In this document: positions 57,618 to 64,000 of the stretch, piece by piece
Layout of the letters: every line of letters starts with the position of its first letter
Position numbering within the stretch: the stretch's first letter is position 1
NCBI GenBank assembly: GCA_024274705.1
Contig: JAJSAL010000116.1
Span: 48,780 to 112,779 of the forward strand
From: Spirochaetota bacterium
GTDB lineage: Bacteria > Spirochaetota > Spirochaetia > SPDA01 > JAJSAL01
Reading direction: 5' to 3'
DNA length: 64,000 bases
Translations under genes and position numbers: made by a program
The notes under the pieces: generated by a model
Told to the model about the DNA's origin: nothing
The model's database searches: none
The model's input: the letters and a program-made list of their open reading frames with translations, nothing else

Positions 57618-57652
57618 ACAGGCAGTTTCATGAGAAGCTGCCTGTTTTTTTA
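57618..57652 (+). terminator. Rho-independent terminator of tRNA-Asn
   Basis: ACAGGCAG pairs with CTGCCTGT around a 12-base loop, followed by a seven-T run. It starts 10 bases after the tRNA. Confidence 0.9.
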
Positions 57653-57764
57653 TGTCCGCAGACGGTGTGATAGTCCGTGCGTCGGCTGCCATTGTGTCTT
57701 TACATCTCTTTGACGATTTTGCAAGGCACTCCCATACCCATGTGCTCAAGATAACCCTAGTCCC

Positions 57765-58094
57765 CTATCTCCCGGTAAATCCAAGTTGAATAAGGACGAC
57801 CTTTTCGACTCGTTCCATATCCACAGTAGAAAGCTTCGTAAGTCTGTTTGACAACCGGGATTTACTAACCGTTGTAAGCTGATCTGCCATTGTTTTTTGT
57901 CGTTCACCTTTGATAGAGACATACGCTTCGCTCGGATAAAGACGCTCGATGTTTGCAGTCAACGGAACGACTTGCACACGGTTAAGGAACTGATTGGAGG
58001 CATCATTGCTGATTATCACTGCCGGACGCCTCTTTTTGATCTCCCCACCGATCGATGGTTCGAAGTTTACCCACCACACCTCAGCGCGTTTCAT
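57765..58094 (-). CDS. MazF/PemK-family toxin
   Basis: 109 residues from the ATG at 58094 ([20 protein letters not shown]). The family markers [34 protein letters not shown] and [15 protein letters not shown] are all seen. MazF proteins are sequence-specific RNA endonucleases. A second ATG at 58103 is also in frame. The start overlaps the antitoxin stop by about 14 bases, so the pair is co-translated. It is intact. The preferred RNA motif cannot be guessed. Confidence 0.9.
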   Translation of the reverse strand: MKRAEVWWVNFEPSIGGEIKKRRPAVIISNDASNQFLNRVQVVPLTANIERLYPSEAYVSIKGERQKTMADQLTTVSKSRLSNRLTKLSTVDMERVEKVVLIQLGFTGR

Positions 58095-58311
58095 TTGCAA
58101 CATCCGTTACCGTGGCCTCTGCCCATTCAAATGCTTCTTTTTCACGGACCTCATCTTCAGCCATTTCCCGGTAACCGGATTCAAGGTCTTTCTGAAGTAC
58201 ATGTGGGCCGACAAGAGCTTCGATAAACTGGCTGATTTTACGTCTTCCAATTACGCGGTGAAGTCCGGCATAAATCTTCTCATCCACAGTGATTGTCAAT
58301 TTCTTTTTCAT
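58081..58311 (-). CDS. Ribbon-helix-helix antitoxin of the MazF pair
   Basis: 76 residues from the ATG at 58311 ([20 protein letters not shown]). The N terminus fits an RHH DNA-binding dimer: a beta strand KLTITVDE, then helix YAGLHRVI and [10 protein letters not shown]. The acidic C terminus ([20 protein letters not shown]) would wrap the toxin. No Shine-Dalgarno sequence is possible, since the promoter ends 6 bases upstream; see the operator entry. The frame opens earlier (58413) but there it would contain the promoter. Confidence 0.88.
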   Translation of the reverse strand: MKKKLTITVDEKIYAGLHRVIGRRKISQFIEALVGPHVLQKDLESGYREMAEDEVREKEAFEWAEATVTDVANETR

Positions 58312-58346
58312 ACGTATAGTATACGTATAACAATGTGTCATGTCAA
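58310..58346 (-). promoter_or_regulatory. Leaderless promoter and operator of the toxin-antitoxin pair
   Basis: On the minus strand: TTGACA (58346-58341), exactly 17 bases, TATACT (58323-58318), then only 6 bases to the ATG at 58311. The transcription start should fall on or within a base or two of the A of ATG, so the mRNA would lack a leader. Two copies of the palindrome ATACGTAT (58328-58321 and 58317-58310), 11 bases centre to centre, cover the -10 and start codon. They are a likely RHH operator, one helical turn apart, for autorepression. Confidence 0.82.
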
Positions 58347-58546
58347 GGATCTTAACTATTGTCGTGTCATACTTATACATTGGTACAGGTAATTTTTCTG
58401 CTCCGGGTCTCATGCTTGAGACAGGAACCGTTTAACCGGTGATTATCAAGAACGGGATTATTGCACCTGCCCGTAAAAAAGATACCAAAATACCTGAGAA
58501 AATTCCAATGCGATAAAACATTTTACTTGACCTTCAAAAGGATAAC

Positions 58547-59638
58547 TCAATCGGTGTTTCTATCCCCGTTGTGTCCTGATTTAACCGGCCCTCCCCAGAA
58601 GGTGGATTCAGGGGTGGTGAGGGCCCGTCGGTGAGTATCATCTTCCGTGTTCAATATGCCGGGGCGGCGTAAACCGGGAAGCACCTGAATATCATAAATT
58701 TCATCTACGGAAGCCAAATATCGCAGATGAGAAACGAAGGATCCTGTGGGCATATGTAAAATAGAAAAACCGGAATGCTTCGCTTTCTCCGCAATAGGGA
58801 GATCTTTAAAGGTCGAGGCGTTTTTTCTCAGCCTGGAGAAGCCGATAAAGAGATAATCCCCGCATTTCGACATCCCCCGAATAAAACCATCTATCCGGTT
58901 AATTACTTCGTACCTGCCCTTTTCCGGTTCAACTGTCACAATTTCGCCGGTTGCCGACAACAACATATAGAGTTTTCCGTCGTACAAACGGGGAGAATGA
59001 GGCATGGGCAGCTCTTTTATTATGATTTCACCGTTTTTTACGTCCATCAGTATTCCGCCGCCGGGCAACGTTTTTCGCCAGCTCTCTCTTTCATTCCCTG
59101 TTCCCAGTGCGGTAACATAGACCGGAGTTCCTTGGGTAGTTGCGATACCGTTCAGATGACACCTGTCCTCGGATGCCAGTTGAGAAATAAAGGAGGGGGT
59201 CCATTTCGGAATAAAACTATACGTATCATTGATTAAAGAGAGGCAGGAGAAGGATGTGTTAACCGCCCATAAACCTTCCTTTCCCCAGGAGAGACCGTGA
59301 ATATCGACAGCTCCGCAATAGTATGAGGCTCTCGGTACATAAAGAGTGTCGTAGGTGTCCGGCTGTTTAGGATAGCCGGGAGCCAACCCGGGTTCGTGGG
59401 CGAGAACGACAATTTCGTCCCTGGTTGCAAGGGCAAGACGGTTTCCATCGATCCCGACAGCCATAACCCGGTTGAAAGTCCTGGGCAGCTGTACCAGTTG
59501 CTCGTTATCCACGGCACTGATAAAGATGAGCTTGCCCGCTTGATAGGTACTCACAGCGATAGTACAGTTGAGCTGAGTAAGAAGCTCCGGTAAATCCGGG
59601 GAGTAGCTGCAGCTGAAGGGAGACGCCGGTTCTTTCAC
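58547..59638 (-). CDS. TIGR03032/DUF4915-like protein
   Basis: 363 residues from a GTG at 59638; the frame opens earlier (59752) but that part overlaps the FG-GAP gene. Recognisable family features are STYQAGKLIFI, DGNRLALATRDEIVVL, YCGAVDIHGLSWGKEGLW, HLNGIA, SPRLYDGKLYML. The fold is predicted to be a beta-propeller. Function of the family is not established. There is no signal peptide in this start. It follows the FG-GAP gene by 10 bases on the same strand. Confidence 0.82.
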   Translation of the reverse strand: MKEPASPFSCSYSPDLPELLTQLNCTIAVSTYQAGKLIFISAVDNEQLVQLPRTFNRVMAVGIDGNRLALATRDEIVVLAHEPGLAPGYPKQPDTYDTLYVPRASYYCGAVDIHGLSWGKEGLWAVNTSFSCLSLINDTYSFIPKWTPSFISQLASEDRCHLNGIATTQGTPVYVTALGTGNERESWRKTLPGGGILMDVKNGEIIIKELPMPHSPRLYDGKLYMLLSATGEIVTVEPEKGRYEVINRIDGFIRGMSKCGDYLFIGFSRLRKNASTFKDLPIAEKAKHSGFSILHMPTGSFVSHLRYLASVDEIYDIQVLPGLRRPGILNTEDDTHRRALTTPESTFWGGPVKSGHNGDRNTD

Positions 59639-59648
59639 TTTTAAAGGA

Positions 59649-61118
59649 TTACAGGGCCGTATTCTCGAAGTACCGGAGATCGGTGCCGCCTCCACCCACA
59701 AGGAGGTCCAGGTCCCCATCACCGTCGAGATCGCCAAAAACCGGTACGGCACCAGTTGCTATGCCGGTCAGGTCAAACGGATTTGGAACCGGCACAGCGA
59801 AGGCGGGGGCATCCACTGTGCCGGTGTTCTCGAAATACTGAAAATTACCGGAACTATCGCCTGCCAGGATATCCAGGTCCCCGTCGCCATCGAGGTCGAC
59901 TAATGCGGGAACGGAGTAATCGCTGATGTTGGTTAGGCCGAAGGGGTCCTGAACAGGCGCCGCCGAAAAGGAAGGAGTGTCTGCTGTTCCGGTGTTCTCG
60001 AAATACTGAAAAAGGCTGCTGTAGTCGGGATAGCCCAGGCGGTCACCAACCAGGAGGTCCAGGTCTCCATCACCGTCCAGGTCGCCCAGGGTCGGATAAG
60101 CACTATTGGTGGTATTGCTTAAACCGTACGGATTCGAACCTGGTCCGATAAAATCAGGAGCAGCGGCGGTGCCGGTGTTCTCGAAATATTGGAATTCGCC
60201 GTAGCCATCACCTATTTTGCCCGTTAAGATATCCGGGTCTCCATCACTGTCAAGATCGCCGATAGTCAGATAGGCATTAGAATACAGGCCGCTCAAACTG
60301 AACGGATCCGTAACGGGCGCCGCAAAGACCGGCGCCTCCGCTGTGCCGGTGTTCTCGAAATACCGGAAAACCTCGCCGTAGTAAGGACTGCCTTCATAGT
60401 CGCCTACCAGGAGATCCAGGTCCCCGTCGCCGTCTATATCGACAAAGGCCGGATGAGCGTGATCATCCAAGCTGCTCAGACCAAAGGGGTTCGTAACCGC
60501 TGCCTCAAAGGACGGCTCCAACGGAACCGCTTCCATGGTCATGGCAATATCGACGGTGCTGCCCGCTTCCAGATCCACCGTCGAGATCCCCCGGTAGCGC
60601 CTGATGGATCCCGGATCCGCAGGATCGACCACTGCCAGCAGTTCGAACCGCCTTCCTTCGCCTGCCGGTACTTCCAGGACTATGCTCGTTTCACTTCCGG
60701 GAAAACTTTCCTCTATAGTGTCCATTCCGTCTCCGGAAATGGTAAGGTCATACCTTTCCATTAAACCCAGTGCCCTGGGAATCGCAAACCGGGTGATGGA
60801 GCTGCCATAACCGGCCTTGTTTGTATTCAGGGTGCATGCAGAAAGCAGGGAGACGTAAGAAGCGTTCGGACCACTTCCCACTTTGACTGGAACCACGAGC
60901 GCCAACACCGCGGTAGCCGCGAGGAGCTGTTTTACCTTGACTGCCGATACAGGCCCCTGCAGCTTGGAATAGAGATGTTTTATCCTGCGAATGTACGCCC
61001 TGCGTTCCTTGAAAGGCAGGTCGTAGAAAGATCTATCCAGTATTTTATCATTCAACTCCTTTGACAGGAGCCCTAATTCATTTATCGTTTTTTCGAAGTT
61101 ACGGGGCAACTTTTTCAT
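59649..61118 (-). CDS. FG-GAP/VCBS-repeat protein with five Ca-binding blades
   Basis: 489 residues from the ATG at 61118, with AGGA ten bases upstream. The first 55 residues are charged helix; a hydrophobic segment follows (about 63-82, LLAATAVLALVVPVKVG), so the protein is probably membrane-anchored or exported by a non-standard signal. Residues about 210-489 contain five near-identical repeats, each with a calcium-type loop D-x-D-G-D-G-D-L-D and YFENTGT, separated by spacers of 55-60 residues. The DNA repeat is unusually uniform, suggesting recent duplication or gene conversion. Family role: adhesion or surface display. Confidence 0.85.
   Translation of the reverse strand: MKKLPRNFEKTINELGLLSKELNDKILDRSFYDLPFKERRAYIRRIKHLYSKLQGPVSAVKVKQLLAATAVLALVVPVKVGSGPNASYVSLLSACTLNTNKAGYGSSITRFAIPRALGLMERYDLTISGDGMDTIEESFPGSETSIVLEVPAGEGRRFELLAVVDPADPGSIRRYRGISTVDLEAGSTVDIAMTMEAVPLEPSFEAAVTNPFGLSSLDDHAHPAFVDIDGDGDLDLLVGDYEGSPYYGEVFRYFENTGTAEAPVFAAPVTDPFSLSGLYSNAYLTIGDLDSDGDPDILTGKIGDGYGEFQYFENTGTAAAPDFIGPGSNPYGLSNTTNSAYPTLGDLDGDGDLDLLVGDRLGYPDYSSLFQYFENTGTADTPSFSAAPVQDPFGLTNISDYSVPALVDLDGDGDLDILAGDSSGNFQYFENTGTVDAPAFAVPVPNPFDLTGIATGAVPVFGDLDGDGDLDLLVGGGGTDLRYFENTAL
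59660..60490 (-). repeat. Tandem repeat within the FG-GAP gene, five units of 163-183 bp
   Basis: The phrase CGGTGTTCTCGAAATA (plus strand) or a close variant recurs at about 59664, 59827, 59995, 60178 and 60351, giving units of 163, 168, 183 and 173 bases. Each unit encodes a D-rich calcium loop and YFENTG. Unit length differences are multiples that keep the frame. Confidence 0.85.
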
Positions 61119-61142
61119 TACAGACACGTCCTTATGTAAAAC

Positions 61143-61171
61143 AATGTACACCAGTGGAAGCGATCTGTCAA
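61143..61171 (-). promoter_or_regulatory. Promoter of the FG-GAP gene
   Basis: Minus strand TTGACA (61171-61166), 17 bases, TACATT (61148-61143), with the ATG at 61118. The -35 is perfect and the spacer ideal. Confidence 0.68.
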
Positions 61172-61502
61172 TTTTTTCACGATAAAATGATATTTCTCCC
61201 GGATATACCCCCTGCAGGTGATTATTGGAAATCCTGTCAGTATAAGCCTGAATGGAGTGCAGCTGTCACACCTGTATTTCAGAACCGCCGATACAGAATC
61301 TTTGCTGAAGGTGTGAAAGAGCTCCCATTCGATATACGGGGCAAGTACCTGTTCCCTCAGCTCCATGGATGTGCCCACAGGTTCATGGTTAATAACTGAC
61401 TCCTGCAAGGAGGGCGCACTTCCTGATCGACGGTATGTGAATCCGACAGGTCCGCACACACCCGAGTCCGCGCGCAGAAAGCTGCTTTTCCCCATGGTGC
61501 TT
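61172..61502. other. Intergenic stretch, no gene supported
   Basis: The space between the FG-GAP promoter and the end of the PilZ gene. One 125-codon frame on the minus strand (61118-61495) has no recognisable homology or ribosome site. No hairpin terminator or repeat was noticed. Confidence 0.6.
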
Positions 61503-62507
61503 TCAATGAAACACCTTCTTCAATATCCGTTCCTGCACATTTGCAGGCATATCGATAAACCTAACGGCTATGGTATTGGTATCCCCTAAACGCCTGACAA
61601 CAACCCCTTCCGCTTCTATCGAATCAGCTTGGTCTTTTAAAAAGGATAGATGGATTCTCGTGTCCTGTTCCGGTCAAAGAGCGGCACTCGAAATAAGAGC
61701 GCTCGTTTCGCTCAGTTCGGTTATCCTGCCCCGGATTCTGAGGGTATCCTCCCCCACCCCGGCATTGTCCGGCGGGTAGGTGATTATCACACTTAGCTTC
61801 AGCTTCCTGCGTAATGACGATCTTTTCTGTATTCTCTGTATGTTCTCGGTGTGCTGAATATCATAGACACCGTTTTTCCCGCCCAGCACATGCACCTTAC
61901 AGCGGTACAGACCTGTTTTCCGCGGGATGGATAGTACAATGTTACCCCCCAGCCTGGGCTGTTCCGTAAAGGCAATGGAAAAACGGGCGGGGCCGTTCTC
62001 TTTAATTTCCCCGGTAAGGATCCCGTTTTTCGCTGTTTCAACCGTGATATAACTCCCCGGGGGTATCTCCACGGTCGACCGAAGTACTCCCCGTTTTTTA
62101 TTCAGATGATGTCCAAGCCTGAACCGCAATGCGGCGATGGTTCTTTCGGAAACGATGCCCCGTTTCATCACATTGGCTGCGCCGGTATTGAAAAGATGAA
62201 TACTTGTCATCATCCGGGTCACACTCTTTTTTCCATCCTGGGTATATTGAGCCATGGTGCGCAGGAGATTCTTTTCTGAAAGGGTAAGCTTTGCCTTTTG
62301 TGAAAGGGCATCGAAAGCTTTCTCCGTCCGGGCATCCTTACGTTTTTTTTCTTTACGGTTCCACCATGCCAGGGCAATGACCAGGATGAGGATAAAAAAA
62401 CCTATTGCTGCCAGGGAAAGGGCGAGCTCCAGGGGGGTTTTCGCGAAACCCTCGGCAATACTGTCAAGATACGACCGGACATGACTCTTTTTCAGGATGA
62501 TATCCAT
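61503..62507 (-). pseudogene. PilZ-domain membrane protein interrupted by one in-frame TGA
   Basis: Codons 1-277 encode a short N terminus, one transmembrane helix at about residues 27-50 (LELALSLAAIGFFILILVIA), a charged linker, a middle domain that includes HHLNKKRGVLRSTVEIPPG, and the start of a PilZ domain (QKRSSLRRKLKLSVIITYPP). Codon 278 is TGA (61676-61674). The next 56 codons stay in the same frame and give the missing end of PilZ (EAEGVVVRRLGDTNTIAVRF, then IDMPANVQERILKKVFH) before a proper TGA at 61505-61503. The first arm of PilZ, the R-x3-R motif, is intact. So a single base change truncates an otherwise intact c-di-GMP receptor. TGA is used as a normal stop elsewhere in the window (ispG). 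Confidence 0.85.
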
Positions 62508-62550
62508 AACTCTGTATAGAGTTTACTATTTCCGCTGCTTAAGGCACAAT

Positions 62551-63167
62551 GCACCCGTTGTGAAACAGGACGGTATCTTCTTCCCTTTCGAAGGTGTAAC
62601 AGTACGGGTGAGAGATAAACACATCCTCCAGAACACTTCCTGGACATGCATGAAAGGGGAACACCGGGCGGTCAAAGGGGAACCGGAGAGAGTATTTGGG
62701 ATGTGAGGGAACACCTCTCCTGGATTTCGGCAGATATTATCCTGGCGTACCGAATAAATGTATCCTGTGTGGACACCGTACTCTCCGGATTGTTCGATTC
62801 CGTCGGACTGTACAGGGTATGTTCTGAAGAGCAGGTCAGGCTGGCAGAGCTTTGGCTGAAGGAGTTCGGGCTCCTTAGGTACAGGAATGACAAGCTCGGT
62901 CATCTCTCCTTCGGTGAACAAACCCTGGTCCTCCTTGCACGGGCGATGATCAAGAATCCGGATATTCTGATTCTCGACGAACCGCTCCAGGGGCGGGATC
63001 CGGTGAACCGCAGAAAACTGGTTGCAGACATCCAGGGTATTGCTCTGTCATCATGTACATCGATCCTCTGTGTTACCCATCATCCCGAACTGTTTGCAGA
63101 ACACTTATTCAGCACCCTGGATCTGACAGCTAAGGATACATACAGTATTCCATATCCTCCCTGTTGA
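62551..63167 (+). pseudogene. Broken ABC ATPase (ModF-like)
   Basis: Frame 1 (62551 to about 62706) encodes the family start: FPFEGVTVRVRDKHILQNTS then WTCMKGEHRAVKG, and stops at 62706. A different frame from about 62675 continues with RGTGESIWDVREHLSWISAD, DTVLSGLFDSVGLY, LSFGEQTLVLLARAMIKN, LILDEPLQGRDPVNRRKL and CVTHHPELFAEHL. The segment normally between them, with Walker A and the first 40 or so residues after it, is missing. So there is an internal deletion plus a frameshift; the protein could not bind ATP. The direct repeat AAAGGGGAAC (62653-62662 and 62674-62683) is at the junction. Confidence 0.85.
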
Positions 63168-63314
63168 ATACTTACGATGAAAGGTACAGTAGAAACATTA
63201 CGCGTTAAAAAGTAACAAATGCTATCCAATCCTTTCTGTAGACGGTAGAGGCACGGTGATACTCCACTACCCCCCTTTCGAGTCTCTGCCTCCCGTACTT
63301 GATAATAAAGGTGA

Positions 63315-63860
63315 TATAGCATTACCAGGTTCCAGGGCGCCGGTGTGTTCAATATCGTTGAGAACAACGTATACGGATTTCAGGGTGCAGGAATCTTCAA
63401 TACCGGCAAGGGCGGAATTACAGATGTTCAGATGAGCGGTATTTTCAACCGGGCTGAACGCATAAAAGGAGTCCAGTTGAGCCTTGTTAACGCAGCACGG
63501 TACGTTGAAGGCGCACAGGTCGGGATAGTCAATGTAGCGAACAAAGTGAAAGGAACCCAGATCGGTTTGGTCAATGTAAGTTACGAAATGCGGGGATTCC
63601 CCGTAGGATTGATCAATGTGTATGTAGGCAACTTTATGCACCTGCAGGGTTGGATAGATAATAAGAACTACGTGTTTGCGGGTCTGCAGTTAGGAGGAAG
63701 GTTTCTCTATACGGGAGGATATGCGGGTTTCCCGCTGTCATCACCGGAGAGAGTTCTTATTACCGGTCTGGGAGCAGGATTCCATGTCAGGCTTCGTCCA
63801 TTCTATATTGACATCGATGCATCCGCTAAGAATGTTGTTGTTACCCCTGCAGACGGATAG
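63315..63860 (+). pseudogene. Surface-repeat protein (LA_2272-type), 5' truncated
   Basis: From a GTG at 63345 there are 171 codons, but the repeat unit continues upstream to about 63315 (RFQGAGVFNIVENN) and is cut by stops at 63312 and 63306; no signal peptide is encoded. Repeats of about 20 residues follow the pattern G-x-Q-x-G-x-x-N (QLSLVNAARYVEG, QVGIVNVANKVKG, QIGLVNVSYEMRG), then a C-terminal region YVFAGLQLGGRFLYTGGYAG and GLGAGFHVRLRPFYIDID, typical of this outer-membrane repeat family. So either a remnant or a gene that starts elsewhere. The last 140 bases (63861-64000) hold nothing recognisable. Confidence 0.65.
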
Positions 63861-64000
63861 GACTACCTGTGTCCCGTCTCAAATTGATTTGAATTAAGCG
63901 CCTAAAGAAATCTCATATTAAAATAAACAGATAGTACTTTTTCTCACATTAATCAAACCCGATAAAAAGAGGGGTAACTGAACAGATCCACAAAGACCAC

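Noticed and set aside
58439..58516. 25-codon plus-strand frame with GTG start
   Set aside because: Too short, no ribosome site, no match to any known small protein.
59660..60490. CRISPR-like repeat array
   Set aside because: Units are 163-183 bases, coding and in frame for calcium loops; not short repeats with unique spacers.
61118..61495. 125-codon minus-strand frame between the PilZ and FG-GAP genes
   Set aside because: No family features, no ribosome site, and its end overlaps the FG-GAP promoter and start.
61674..61676. TGA as selenocysteine codon in the PilZ gene
   Set aside because: PilZ has no known selenoprotein form and no convincing hairpin follows; kept only as a test in the finding.

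Overview
The window looks like a chromosome segment of a free-living spirochaete (order Spirochaetales), close to 50% G+C by eye. The reasons are the spirochaete-type V/A-ATPase operon (E, DUF2764, A, B, D, I, K), two EF-G paralogues side by side, an LptD-like giant outer-membrane protein behind uvrA, a YesM/YesN-type sensor pair driving a sugar ABC transporter, and many short spirochaete-type conserved proteins. Genes are tightly packed: ATGA-type overlaps are common and several convergent gene pairs share overlapping stop codons. Nothing identifies a species.

Layout. 1-6.1 kb (minus): a TPR protein running off the left edge, then phoH-pgpH-ybeY-corC, the usual RNA-maturation/c-di-AMP neighbourhood; pgpH is cut by an in-frame TAA. 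6.2-14.9 kb (minus): response regulator, histidine kinase, membrane-anchored sugar-binding sensor, then ATPase, permease and substrate-binding protein of a ribose/galactose-type importer. 15-23.5 kb (minus): ispG-TPR protein and uvrA-lptD. 23.5-30.7 kb (minus): V-ATPase operon ending in a strong terminator. 30.8-36.8 kb (minus): four small uncharacterised proteins, mutS2, rsgA, murI and a zinc-ribbon protein. 36.9-45 kb (mixed): pentapeptide-repeat protein, an odd metallo-beta-lactamase-fold protein, an RluD-family synthase, yggS facing pdxS-pdxT (a vitamin B6 locus), a PEGA/beta-propeller protein, a GAF/HD-GYP protein and tRNA-Val. 45.2-57.6 kb: CAP-domain protein, two EF-G genes, trmB-mfd, a pseudo-receiver/PilZ protein, a radical SAM enzyme and tRNA-Asn.

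57.7-64 kb is accessory: a MazF-type toxin with a ribbon-helix-helix antitoxin whose promoter predicts a leaderless mRNA, a DUF4915-like protein next to a tandem-repeat FG-GAP protein, a PilZ gene cut by an in-frame TGA, a deleted ABC ATPase and a truncated surface-repeat gene.

The most striking observation is a set of apparent loss-of-function lesions in otherwise intact genes: TAA in pgpH, TGA in the PilZ gene, and Lys to Asn in the Walker A motif of Mfd. They are sequencing errors, genuine decay or recoding; the sequence alone cannot decide between these.
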